From: JAPLST01 sp964397565
GTDB lineage: Bacteria > Auribacterota > UBA3054 > JAPLST01
Assembly: GCA_964397565.1 (NCBI GenBank)
Contig: CAYNJC010000021.1
Span: forward strand, 1 to 64,000
Length of the DNA: 64,000 bases
Reading direction: 5' to 3'
The notes beneath the pieces were generated by a model. It did no database searches. It saw only the letters and a list, made by a program, of their open reading frames with translations, and was not told the DNA's origin. Each line of letters starts with the position of its first letter. The first letter of the stretch is position 1. A program made the position numbers and the translations under genes. Positions 1 to 7,239 of this stretch are shown one piece after another.

Positions 1-53
1 TCAGCGCCCGCGGCCACAATTGGCATGACACCTAGTAAGCGCATTCATTAGTA
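1..53 (+). mobile_element. MITE copy 1 (right part only, cut by window edge)
   Basis: Right end of the 123-bp element found complete at 20166-20288 and 62572-62694. It ends in the terminal inverted repeat AAGCGCATTCATTAG followed by a TA dinucleotide at 52-53. The next gene starts only 3 nt further on. The left part lies before the window. Confidence 0.8.
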
Positions 54-56
54 ACC

Positions 57-617
57 ATGATGAAGAACACACTCCTCAGCCCGACCGCTGTACTTTGCTT
101 TGCTCTCTTGGTTCACGTGTCAGGTGCATCTGGTATGAGCAATTCAGTTCCCACTGAATACGTGCTGCCTCCATGGGGGAATGGTGCACCAGAGTTGGTG
201 ATCACACTCCAAGGAAAATGGGAACAGAAGACAAACAAAGGACCGGATTTTAACCTTCATTGGCTTTCATCTCCCTTGCTGGGTGGATCGCTCGGAGTCT
301 ATGTGGGACGTCATCCACAGAAGATCGAGACAGCCACAGCCACAACAAGAACCAACTTGGTGGTCGGCAGCAAACAAGTAGTGTTCTTTGTCACTCTCTC
401 CAAAGACGGACAGCACGCAGAGGCAATTGTCGATGACTTCTTCAAAGGATTCACCGGTTTGGGTGTTTCGAGCCTAAGGTTGCATGTCACGATCAATGGA
501 AACAGACGGGAGTTCATAGATAGTGTCCGTCTAGCATTGAAGACTCTGAAGCTAAGACAAGTCGCCAACAAGGTGCCTGAGAATACTGGCACTAACGCGC
601 CAAGCTATCAGCCCTGA
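57..617 (+). CDS. Secreted hypothetical protein
   Basis: I do not recognise this 186-residue protein. The N-terminus has a short charged start (MMKN), a hydrophobic stretch to about residue 22 and a small-residue cleavage region near SGASG, so it is probably exported. The rest is soluble, with no cysteine pairs or obvious catalytic motif. Two adjacent ATGs (57 and 60) are possible starts and no clear Shine-Dalgarno is seen: the sequence immediately before is the end of a MITE. The gene stands alone ahead of the hicBA remnant. Its coding status is supported by length, the signal peptide and lack of a better opposing frame; function is unknown. Confidence 0.6.
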   Translation: MMKNTLLSPTAVLCFALLVHVSGASGMSNSVPTEYVLPPWGNGAPELVITLQGKWEQKTNKGPDFNLHWLSSPLLGGSLGVYVGRHPQKIETATATTRTNLVVGSKQVVFFVTLSKDGQHAEAIVDDFFKGFTGLGVSSLRLHVTINGNRREFIDSVRLALKTLKLRQVANKVPENTGTNAPSYQP

Positions 618-629
618 CGTTGGCCGCGG

Positions 630-658
630 TTGATTCACGGGCATGTTTCTGGTACAAT
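630..658 (+). promoter_or_regulatory. Promoter of hicB, probably leaderless
   Basis: TTGATT (630-635), a 17-nt spacer and TACAAT (653-658). The hicB ATG at 665 follows after only 6 nt, so a transcript starting about 7 nt past the -10 would begin at or beside the start codon. Confidence 0.55.
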
Positions 659-664
659 GCAAGC

Positions 665-964
665 ATGAGAACCTACACCGCGGTGACCGAAAAATGTGTG
701 GACACGGGTTTGTACGTAGGGTACGTTCCGGGTGTCCCATGTGCCCATTCGCAAGCTGCGACGCTCGATGAACTGTCGGCGAACTTGCGCGAAGTGCTTG
801 AGCTGATTGCGGAGGAAGGCGAACCGCAGCCAGAGAGGCATTTCATGGGTACACACACACTTACGATCGGCATGCAGATGGTCGTGGGACGACGGTACCC
901 GTGCATCTTGGCCGTGACATCTCACCGATTCTCCTGCGCAAGATCGCCGCAGACATCGGCCTGA
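665..964 (+). pseudogene. hicB: HicB-type antitoxin, 3' end fused to out-of-frame hicA
   Basis: Starting at ATG 665, the first ~68 residues are a typical HicB antitoxin: MRTYTAVTEK, then GLYVGYVPG, AHSQAATLDEL and a C-terminal GTHTLTIG. HicB proteins of this class usually stop just after that GTxTxTI strand. Here the reading frame instead runs on for about 30 residues into DNA that, in another frame, encodes the end of HicA. The upstream ATG at 620 gives an unrelated N-terminus and is rejected. A functional HicB core could still be made, but its toxin partner is destroyed. HicB normally binds and neutralises the HicA mRNA interferase and represses the operon. Confidence 0.75.
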
Positions 965-993
965 CGGCTGATGAACTTCTGCACCATGAATAG
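865..993 (+). pseudogene. hicA: HicA toxin remnant (C-terminal half only)
   Basis: In the frame starting at 865 the sequence reads DRHADGRGTTVPVHLGRD followed by IAADIGLTADELLHHE and TAG at 991-993. This is the C-terminal half of HicA mRNA interferases, which carry (H)xDGRxxTVPVH and end in DIGLTxDEFL. The N-terminal half, including the GSHxx catalytic histidine, is missing: the break coincides with the end of the hicB core, so a deletion joined the two genes. No start codon is in frame. Confidence 0.75.
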
Positions 994-1128
994 ATAAGGA
1001 GTCCAACCAGCGACTGGAGCGCTCGGCGTGGCCGCTGTTCAGCCTTGACGCTATGCGTAAGACAAGGAATTCGGCATGGTCATAGAGAAACGCATTCCAT
1101 TAGTGAAAGACATCTTGGACAATTACTC

Positions 1129-2064
1129 ATGCGAACGATCCATACCATGGTAGCAGTCAATCTGGTGGCAGCCAGTTGGATGCTGGCGCCAGGCGCCCAC
1201 GGGGCGGACATTCGTCTGGCCAATGGCATCCGTCTCCACTACGAAACATGCGGGGGCGGGGGCATACCGGTGGTGTTGGTGCATGGCTATGGCATGTCGT
1301 CTGAAGTGTGGAAAAAAGCTCTGCCACTCTTCCCGCCTGAATACCGCTGCTTGGCGGTGGACCTGCGTGGGTTTGGCCGCTCGGCTAAACCGAAGAGCGG
1401 CTACAGTTGCGCCGTGTTGGCGGATGATATCGCCGCGTTTATGGACGCCATGGGCATATCCAATGCCGTGCTGATCGGCCACTCCTTCGGCGGCCTCGTG
1501 CTCCAGCATTTTGCCGCGCGTCATCCCGCGCGTGTCACGGCAATGGTATTGGCTAACACCTTCGCCGCCAGCCTGCCGCCCAAGGGCCTCTCCCCCGCCG
1601 TGGAGCAGCGCATTCAGGGTTACGGCTCTGCCGCGCAGAGCCGCGCGATTTTTGCCGCCGCCATACCGCGCTACTTCGATGCTACCAATGTGACGACGCA
1701 GGATATCGAACGTTTCATTGCCGTCGGACTGCAAGCGGGAAATCCGGCACTGCGGGAGACCTTGAAGGCCAACTACACCACGCCGGCCATACCGGCCCCG
1801 CAACTCGCGGCCGTGCGGGCGCCGGTCTTGATTCTCGTCACCACCCACGATCCCTTTGGCACTTTCGACCAGGCCAGCGCCATGAGTGATGCCCTGCCGA
1901 ACAGTCGCATTCAGGTACTAACGCGCTGTGGTCACAGCCCGATGTGGGAAAAGCCCGCGGCATTCGCCGGGACCGTTGCGGAGTTTATCAAGGCATCCGG
2001 TCTGAAGGAGCATTCGAGTCAAGCAATGTCTACTAACATAGCAAGTAATTTCCCAGCACTGTAA
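1129..2064 (+). CDS. Secreted alpha/beta hydrolase
   Basis: Alpha/beta-fold hydrolase of 311 residues, probably exported through the signal peptide in the first ~26 residues (ends GAHGA). Visible fold motifs: oxyanion-hole region LVHGYG (50-55), nucleophile elbow GHSFGG with Ser119, acid Asp241 in TTHDPFG, and catalytic His269 in RCGHSP, all in family order and spacing. Substrate cannot be told; epoxide hydrolases, haloperoxidase-like esterases and lactonases share this arrangement. The ATG at 1129 is preferred over 1045 because it places the signal peptide at the N-terminus; no strong Shine-Dalgarno is visible. The last ~15 residues are a low-complexity tail. Confidence 0.8.
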   Translation: MRTIHTMVAVNLVAASWMLAPGAHGADIRLANGIRLHYETCGGGGIPVVLVHGYGMSSEVWKKALPLFPPEYRCLAVDLRGFGRSAKPKSGYSCAVLADDIAAFMDAMGISNAVLIGHSFGGLVLQHFAARHPARVTAMVLANTFAASLPPKGLSPAVEQRIQGYGSAAQSRAIFAAAIPRYFDATNVTTQDIERFIAVGLQAGNPALRETLKANYTTPAIPAPQLAAVRAPVLILVTTHDPFGTFDQASAMSDALPNSRIQVLTRCGHSPMWEKPAAFAGTVAEFIKASGLKEHSSQAMSTNIASNFPAL

Positions 2065-2071
2065 ACGGCAA

Positions 2072-2653
2072 GTGCCCCGGCACATATATTTTCGCATTGT
2101 GGTTAGTGACGACTGGGCGCGCGGAGACCTGAATCGTCCGTTCGGCGTGATGGTGGGCTTCGTCACACTCAAGATTGCGGGTAGCGTCATCTTGGATCAC
2201 AAGCCGGTCGCATTGAATCCATCCGCAGTCGCGCTTCTGCGCACGCTGGACGGCAAGCATCTGGCGACAACTGCCGAACGAGAATACAGTGCCACTTGGC
2301 CACTGTTCTTCTGCTTCGGCTCGTTGTGGAATCGCTGCGGCGTTGTTTCCGACTTCACCGTGGAGCACGACGGCGACGAGGCGGTGTTCAGTGGGTTCCT
2401 GCGCTGCAAGGTTGAACCGCACACGGTTCTGCGTGCCCCATGGCGAAATTGGGTTGTCACCGTGAATCGCTTTGGTGGTTTCGTGTTGCGCCGATCCCCA
2501 ATTATGAAATCAGGCGTCCGCCGCCGGTATCAAAAGCGCTACACTGTGCTGCGGAACGACCTGAAGGCTCTCCTTGCGCACGCCCGCCATGCAGCGCGTC
2601 GTCTACCCGCGCGTTCGACCCAACGCTCACGAGTGTCACGGCCCGTGCTGTGA
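2072..2653 (+). CDS. Hypothetical protein
   Basis: Unrecognised 193-residue protein starting with GTG at 2072, eight bases after the hydrolase stop, so perhaps cotranscribed. Residues 1-60 look like a soluble alpha/beta segment (GVMVGFVTLKIAG, PSAVALLRTL); the C-terminal ~45 residues are strongly basic and arginine-rich. No signal peptide or metal motif is seen. Opposite-strand ORFs overlap it but look no better. It could be genuine or a decayed gene; the region is accessory. Confidence 0.4.
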   Translation: MPRHIYFRIVVSDDWARGDLNRPFGVMVGFVTLKIAGSVILDHKPVALNPSAVALLRTLDGKHLATTAEREYSATWPLFFCFGSLWNRCGVVSDFTVEHDGDEAVFSGFLRCKVEPHTVLRAPWRNWVVTVNRFGGFVLRRSPIMKSGVRRRYQKRYTVLRNDLKALLAHARHAARRLPARSTQRSRVSRPVL

Positions 2654-2831
2654 GAACACATGGTGACGTTTCTCAATAGCATGAAATCCGCATCAGGCAC
2701 CCAGCACTGAAGGAATGCCTGCCCAAGATAGGCGCCGATAGCGCACTGCTCCTGCGCGCCGCGACCGGGGATTCATAGGAAGTCCGCACGCCGTTGACTG
2801 GATTTGCATCTTGCGTCACGCCGGACAGCAT

Positions 2832-2860
2832 TTGCGCCCATGGTGCAGTTTTGGTATACT
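2832..2860 (+). promoter_or_regulatory. Likely promoter of the DUF104/PIN toxin-antitoxin pair
   Basis: TTGCGC (2832-2837), 17-nt spacer, TATACT (2855-2860), with the antitoxin ATG about 70 nt downstream. The 2654-2831 stretch before it shows no supportable gene. Confidence 0.4.
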
Positions 2861-2930
2861 TTATTCCGGCAAGCGGTGCGGCGTTTGCAGTTTGGTTGCA
2901 CTCAGCCAGAATCATAGCAGAGGAATCGAA

Positions 2931-3149
2931 ATGACACAGCCCATACAAGTACAGTACGAGAACAAGGTTTTCAAGCCATTGACGCGCGTGCGTGGCATTC
3001 GCGAGCACCAGACAGCGTGGATGGTACTTTGCGCACCCAAAAGCACGCGCGCGTTACGTACCACGGCAGGCACGTTAAATGCCCGCGAAGCGCAAGCCAT
3101 GCAAGCCGTTATTGATAAGGAGTTCGAACACATTGAAGGCGAATGGTAA
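2931..3149 (+). CDS. DUF104 (AF2212-like) antitoxin
   Basis: 72-residue protein beginning MTQPIQVQYENKVFKPL, the hallmark N-terminus of DUF104/AF2212-type antitoxins, which are short and sit directly before PIN-domain toxins. ATG 2931 follows a GAGGAA Shine-Dalgarno at about 8 nt; the longer ORF from 2811 has no support. The toxin start overlaps its 3' end by 17 nt, the usual translational coupling of such pairs. By family precedent it binds and inhibits the PIN RNase and autoregulates the operon; neither is shown here. Confidence 0.7.
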   Translation: MTQPIQVQYENKVFKPLTRVRGIREHQTAWMVLCAPKSTRALRTTAGTLNAREAQAMQAVIDKEFEHIEGEW

Positions 3150-3546
3150 TCTAGCCGTGGACAGCAACGCGGTAATCGCCTACTGGTCGGGCGATGCGCG
3201 CGCCTGCGCCATTGTTGATGGTGCGACGATACTGTTTCTGCCCGCAATTGTCCTTGGCGAACTCATATATGGCGCCTGCAACAGCGTGCGACGAACCGAA
3301 AACGAGCGAACGGTCCGTTTGTTCGCCGACCATTGTTCTGTTCTCCCAGTGGACGGCGCGGTTGCAGAGCAGTACGCCCGCATCCGCGTGTCTTTGAAGA
3401 AGAAGGGCAAGCCAACGCCAGAAAACGACATTTGGATATCTGCGATTTGCGCCCACTATGGCGTCCCGCTGATGACAAATGATGCGCATTTCGCGCAAGT
3501 TGATCTGGTCAAGATCGTCGACTGGGAAGATACTATTCAGACATAG
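3133..3546 (+). CDS. PIN-domain RNase toxin (VapC-like)
   Basis: PIN-domain endoribonuclease of 137 residues. The four acidic metal-binding residues are all present: Asp10 (AVDSNAVIAY), Glu43 (LGELIYGA), Asp99 (PENDIWISA) and Asp117 (TNDAHF). I choose TTG 3133 as start: a good AAGGAG lies about 10 nt before it and it leaves the usual 6-9 residues ahead of the first Asp; GTG 3157 would start at the Asp itself, and ATG 3079 adds an unrelated tail. VapC-type toxins cleave tRNA or rRNA; the target here is unknown. All catalytic positions are intact, so the module may be active. Confidence 0.8.
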   Translation: MKANGNLAVDSNAVIAYWSGDARACAIVDGATILFLPAIVLGELIYGACNSVRRTENERTVRLFADHCSVLPVDGAVAEQYARIRVSLKKKGKPTPENDIWISAICAHYGVPLMTNDAHFAQVDLVKIVDWEDTIQT

Positions 3547-3629
3547 CGGCACCAAACATAATCGGCAAAACCGGTCCGGCTCTGCCAGAAAGCCAGCACT
3601 TTGCCAACAAGCGACAAGGAGAATCAAGA

Positions 3630-4361
3630 ATGGGTATTGCAGCAATAGTCATCGGCATTATAGCACTGCTCTTTGCCGTTGGTGGTGACCTGTATATTCT
3701 TGCGTGCGTGCCGGCCTTGGCGGGCCTCGTACTGGGCACAATTGATGTGGTGTGGAAAAGCAGGAAACAGGTTGCCAAAACGCCCGGCGTCGCCGGCATC
3801 GTGATTAACGCGCTTGTCCTACTGCTCTTGGTACTGTCTCCAGGATATGCCCGCGTTAGGACCGAAGAGATGGTCAAGGGTATGAAGTCAAAGGATAACC
3901 TGAAACAGCTGTACTTGTTGCTGAGCATCTATCAAGTGCATTACGGCAGTTATCCAAGCCTGCAATCAAATGCGACAACCAGTCTACGCAGCGGTGGCGT
4001 CAAGGACTTGTATCCGCTGTGGAAATCCGGCGTGATGAAGAAGGAGGCATTGAAGTTGTTGCAGCCCCCCGGCATCGCCATGGTGCCGTTCTCGGTCAAA
4101 CCAGCCATCCAAGAATTTGACAAGGTGCATATTGGCTATTCGTACAACTCGACAGTGAAACCGGGCGATTCCAGCAATCCGCCGCTCATGGCGGAGCGCG
4201 GTGTCAGCGATGGACGCTTGGATAACTCGGAGAAACCCGTTTTCAAGAATGGCGCGCATGTCTTGTTTAGCGATGGCATGGTTGAGTTCATTCCAGCTGT
4301 AAAGGGCCAATTGTCGACCTGCGACGTCAGCGTCGCACAGTGGGACAGCTTGCAGGACTGA
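3630..4361 (+). CDS. Membrane-anchored pilin-like hypothetical protein
   Basis: 243-residue protein with a good AAGGAG Shine-Dalgarno before ATG 3630. Two hydrophobic segments (about 1-36 and 52-70, the second rich in leucine: NALVLLLLVL) are followed by a soluble domain beginning KSKDNLKQLYLLLSIYQVHYGSYPS. That segment, the GYSYN motif and the late HVLFSDGMVEFI strand resemble the soluble part of type II secretion-like pseudopilins (DUF1559/H-X9-DG style) common in PVC bacteria, but the canonical prepilin cleavage site is absent. It converges with the next gene, 31 bp away. Role unknown; envelope location is likely. Confidence 0.65.
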   Translation: MGIAAIVIGIIALLFAVGGDLYILACVPALAGLVLGTIDVVWKSRKQVAKTPGVAGIVINALVLLLLVLSPGYARVRTEEMVKGMKSKDNLKQLYLLLSIYQVHYGSYPSLQSNATTSLRSGGVKDLYPLWKSGVMKKEALKLLQPPGIAMVPFSVKPAIQEFDKVHIGYSYNSTVKPGDSSNPPLMAERGVSDGRLDNSEKPVFKNGAHVLFSDGMVEFIPAVKGQLSTCDVSVAQWDSLQD

Positions 4362-4392
4362 GGCGAATCGGCTGGAAGCCGCTTCTACACTT

Positions 4393-5274
4393 TTACAGCG
4401 ACCAGTACGAGAAATCCACCTGCGGCTGCATCAGCCATTGCTTGTAGCGCGCAATCGTCTTGCTCACCACCCAGCGCTGCACCGTCCGCGCCACCTGCCA
4501 TTCCTGCTCGACCAGCGCCATCAATTCGCGATGATAAAAGCCGTTCAGGGTGCAGAACAATTGCGTGCGCCCGTGCTGTTGTGCAATTCGCCCAGCGCCG
4601 TCCAGCGCATCCAGCAGCGCACCGCTCCCCAGCCCGCGCACCACACTGCCGGCACTGACAAAGGCCGTCGTCGTTGCCCCACCCTGCTTGCGCGCCGCCA
4701 GTTCGATCACCGCCACGCCATAGTCGCCCTCGTCGCCGCGCAGCCGCAGCAATTTCCCCAACTGGGCCTGTTCGAGTTCCGCGCCATACGCGCCGACATT
4801 GCATTGGTCTTCCCAAACGACATTTTTTGTCGATTGTGCAACGCGGGCAGTGTCGTTTGTCGCCGCCAGCGTGCGGCGCAGGACAAAGACCGGCTCGACT
4901 ACCTGCAATCCGCCGCGGATCAACACTAGATCGTGCTGATGCGCATCGTGCGCCGCATGCATGAGACACGTGGCGTGGCGCGTGCCCAGCGCGTCGACCG
5001 CCTGGCGCAGCAAAGCCGCAAGCTGGGTGTCCGCCTCCGCGCCCGGCTGGGCCAGCAATAAGGTTATGACACCAATTGGCCCGGCGGCGTGGGTGCAGCA
5101 ACCGGCGCGCAGTGCGCCGGCCTGGGTGATGACAAAACAGCCTTCCGGATTGCGTGCCAATGCGAGGCGCACAAACTCAGGATTGCGCGCCTCTTGAACG
5201 CCGGCCGCCGCCGCGTCCAGCGCCACCAGCACCGGCACATCTGCCGCGACCATGTCACGCATTTCTCCGTTCAC
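4393..5274 (-). CDS. GNAT-like acetyltransferase, putative
   Basis: Last gene of the minus-strand operon starting at 11615. The 293-residue product begins at GTG 5274, which overlaps the ybgC stop (GTGA) and has AGGAG about 9 nt upstream; ATG 5262 is a weaker alternative. The C-terminal half (VIELAARKQGG, FVSAGSVVRGLGSG, LNGFYHRELM) has the look of a GNAT fold with an acetyl-CoA loop, but no motif is decisive, and the N-terminal half is unassigned. An imperfect palindrome at 4816-4835 lies in frame and encodes STKNV; the same palindrome sits in two PEP-CTERM genes at 44.9 and 49.0 kb. Confidence 0.55.
   Translation of the reverse strand: MNGEMRDMVAADVPVLVALDAAAAGVQEARNPEFVRLALARNPEGCFVITQAGALRAGCCTHAAGPIGVITLLLAQPGAEADTQLAALLRQAVDALGTRHATCLMHAAHDAHQHDLVLIRGGLQVVEPVFVLRRTLAATNDTARVAQSTKNVVWEDQCNVGAYGAELEQAQLGKLLRLRGDEGDYGVAVIELAARKQGGATTTAFVSAGSVVRGLGSGALLDALDGAGRIAQQHGRTQLFCTLNGFYHRELMALVEQEWQVARTVQRWVVSKTIARYKQWLMQPQVDFSYWSL
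4816..4835. repeat. Small palindrome inside a coding region
   Basis: Stem arms AACGACA and TGTCGATT around a T5 loop; a near-copy of the perfect palindromes at 44864-44884 and 49029-49049. Here it is translated in frame within the GNAT-like gene. Confidence 0.65.
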
Positions 5275-5672
5275 CCGGCCGGCTCCTGAAACAGTGCGGT
5301 CACTGCGGCCGGCAGACGGCACGGCTTGCCCTGCACCGTCGTGCTGACATGCCAGGTGTAGCCGCGCGCCAGCAGCGTCTCGCCGCGCATGATTTCACAG
5401 GTCATCTGAATGCGGATGCCCTGCACGGCGGTCACGCGCGCGATGATGACCACCTCGTCGTCATAGCGCGCTGGCTTGAGGTATTCACAGTGCGCCTCGA
5501 TTACCGGCAACATGACGCCGGTGCGTTCGAGTTCGAGATATGGCAGATTGCATTGGCGCAGCAATTCATTGCGGCCGCGCTCGAAGTATTCGAGATAGCG
5601 GGCGTAATAGACAACCCCCATCTGGTCCACATCGGCATAGGGCACGCGGTAGACCGTGCGATTCTCATGCAT
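5271..5672 (-). CDS. ybgC: Acyl-CoA thioesterase, YbgC/4HBT family
   Basis: Hot-dog-fold thioesterase of 133 residues, the normal family length. The N-terminal motif YADVDQMGVVYYARYLEYFE-type signature holds the catalytic Asp (DVDQMGVVYY) and the central helix. YbgC enzymes hydrolyse short-chain or other acyl-CoA esters in the cytoplasm and in many Gram-negatives sit beside tol-pal genes; no tol genes occur here, so the physiological role is open. Its stop overlaps the start of the next gene and it follows the SSB-tip gene by 18 bp, within the nadC-birA operon. Confidence 0.85.
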   Translation of the reverse strand: MHENRTVYRVPYADVDQMGVVYYARYLEYFERGRNELLRQCNLPYLELERTGVMLPVIEAHCEYLKPARYDDEVVIIARVTAVQGIRIQMTCEIMRGETLLARGYTWHVSTTVQGKPCRLPAAVTALFQEPAG

Positions 5673-5690
5673 GGCGGCGCCGGGTGTGGG

Positions 5691-6011
5691 CTAGAACGGA
5701 ATATCGTCTTCAGGCACCGGCTGGGCCGGCGCGTGCGCGGCTTGTTCTGGCGCGGCACTGTCGCCCGGGCCACCGCCAGCTTGCGGCCGCGGCTGACTCT
5801 GCGAGACGTACAAAATGTAATCCGGCTCGCGACTGCCTTCGGTCTTGAAGCCGTTGAGAAAGATCATCACGCGCGTGCCGGCGTTGAGATTGCCGCTCAG
5901 ATATTTTTGGCCGCGCTTGTTGACGCCTTCCCACAAGCCCATGACGCGGATCAATCCGCTTTTACTGCTGTCGCCTTTGTTGCTCTCTTGCGAGCTACTG
6001 GTGTCAAGCAT
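5691..6011 (-). CDS. Small protein with an SSB-like C-terminal tip
   Basis: 106-residue protein with a perfect AAGGAGG Shine-Dalgarno before ATG 6011. Residues ~18-70 form a compact beta-rich segment (GLIRVMGLWEGVNKRGQKYL, AGTRVMIFLNG, DYILYVS) that could be a small OB-like fold similar in style to DUF736 proteins. A proline/alanine/glutamine-rich linker follows, ending in the acidic tip PVPEDDIPF. The pattern of core, disordered linker and (D/E)DIPF end is that of single-stranded DNA-binding proteins, where the tip recruits RecQ, Exo I, PriA and others. Whether it binds ssDNA is inference. It lies between argA-like and ybgC genes. Confidence 0.65.
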   Translation of the reverse strand: MLDTSSSQESNKGDSSKSGLIRVMGLWEGVNKRGQKYLSGNLNAGTRVMIFLNGFKTEGSREPDYILYVSQSQPRPQAGGGPGDSAAPEQAAHAPAQPVPEDDIPF

Positions 6012-6037
6012 TGTTGGCCTCCTTACGAAACCGCTGG

Positions 6038-6514
6038 TTAATCAAGGTCAATTGCGACAGCCAGTTCGTCGCAATCAGGATATTTGTGACAGCGCAGGCA
6101 ATCGCTCCAGACTTTGTGGGGCAAGGCCTCTTTGTCCAAATCATGAAAGCCGAGTTTGTGGAAAAACGCCGGCACATAGGTCAAGGCGAAGACGCGCGGA
6201 ATGCCCAGCGCGCGGGCATCCACGAGGCACTGTTCGACAAGTGCCCGGCCGACGCCGTGGTTGCGCTGATCCGCGCGCACGGTCAGCGAGCGCACTTCGG
6301 CCAGGTCGTTCCAGACAATGTGCAGCGCGCAACAGCCAAGCAACGTGCCGGCCGCCGTGTCCCGCGCAATCAGAAAATCACGCAGACATTCGTACAGGTC
6401 GCTCAGCGCGCGCGGCAGCATTTGGCCCTCCTCGGCCGCGGCGCGGATCAGGTCGTACATGGCCTTGACGTCCGCCGGTTTCGCTCTGACAAGTTCCAGC
6501 GCCATCCTCGTCAT
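6038..6514 (-). CDS. ArgA-type N-acetyltransferase
   Basis: Single-domain GNAT enzyme of 158 residues matching the acetyltransferase domain of N-acetylglutamate synthase: EEGQMLPRALSDLYECLRDF, the strand CCALHIVWNDLAEVRSL, the acetyl-CoA loop RNHGVGRALVE, then RVFALTYVPAFFHKLGF and the cysteine-rich PHKVWSDCLRC...PDCDE tail typical of stand-alone NAGS-like proteins. It would acetylate glutamate in the first step of arginine synthesis. No amino-acid-kinase domain is present. The start ATG overlaps the birA stop (ATGA), indicating coupled translation. No other arg gene lies in the window. Confidence 0.8.
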   Translation of the reverse strand: MTRMALELVRAKPADVKAMYDLIRAAAEEGQMLPRALSDLYECLRDFLIARDTAAGTLLGCCALHIVWNDLAEVRSLTVRADQRNHGVGRALVEQCLVDARALGIPRVFALTYVPAFFHKLGFHDLDKEALPHKVWSDCLRCHKYPDCDELAVAIDLD

Positions 6515-7239
6515 GCCTGCAACAGTTGGGCGCTGCTCGAGACGGTGTGCAGCCGGCCATTGGACAGTTGAACGGCCAGCGCGCCGGTGTCATTGACATC
6601 GCAGACGCAGGCCGCCTGCCAGTCGTCGCCGCAGCGCACCCGGACGCGCGCCGGCTTGTGCCAGCAGCGGCGGTAGCCGGCCAGCAGCACGGCGGCATCG
6701 GCCGACATGCACGCATCCCAGGCAATCAAAAGTTGTTCCAAGATGTGCCGGCGCTCCCCTGTAATGCCGGTCTCCGCGCGCATGCTGGTCCACACCGCAT
6801 CGTCCGTGCCGGTCTGGCGCGCCACCGGCCAATTGAGGTTGAGCCCGATCCCGATAATCGTCGTGGTCTGCACTTGCTCGACCAGCATGCCGGCGATCTT
6901 TGCGCCGTCAACCAGCACATCGTTCGGCCACTTGCACTGCGCATTCAGATGGTGCTCCTGCAGCACGCGGCAGACGGCGATCCCCGCGCCCAGACTGACC
7001 AACTCGGCCGCGGCCAAGGCGCCGGTGGGTATCCGGATGCTGCACAACAAATTCGCACCCGGCGGTGATTCCCAGCGACGCCCCTGTTGCCCGCGCCCGG
7101 CGGTTTGTTCATCGGCCACCACGACCACGCGCGGCTCGTCCGCTGCCGCGCCGCGCACGACATCGTTGGTCGAGCCAACACAATCGTAGCATTGCACGCG
7201 CCAGGTCCCGATCCGCAGATCATCCAGAAGACGGTTCAT
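6511..7239 (-). CDS. birA: Biotin-protein ligase
   Basis: Biotin-[acetyl-CoA-carboxylase] ligase, 242 residues. The biotinyl-AMP loop appears as GRGQQGRRWESPPGANL, followed by KWPNDVLVDGAKIAGMLVE with the catalytic lysine and GIGLNLN. The N-terminal helix-turn-helix of bifunctional BirA repressors is missing, so it is a ligase only. A C-terminal SH3-like domain (RVRVRCGDDWQA...) is present. ATG 7239 overlaps the nadC stop (ATGA); the longer ORF from 7533 is antisense-like sequence inside nadC and is rejected. It attaches biotin to acetyl-CoA carboxylase and other carboxylases in the cytoplasm. Confidence 0.9.
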   Translation of the reverse strand: MNRLLDDLRIGTWRVQCYDCVGSTNDVVRGAAADEPRVVVVADEQTAGRGQQGRRWESPPGANLLCSIRIPTGALAAAELVSLGAGIAVCRVLQEHHLNAQCKWPNDVLVDGAKIAGMLVEQVQTTTIIGIGLNLNWPVARQTGTDDAVWTSMRAETGITGERRHILEQLLIAWDACMSADAAVLLAGYRRCWHKPARVRVRCGDDWQAACVCDVNDTGALAVQLSNGRLHTVSSSAQLLQA

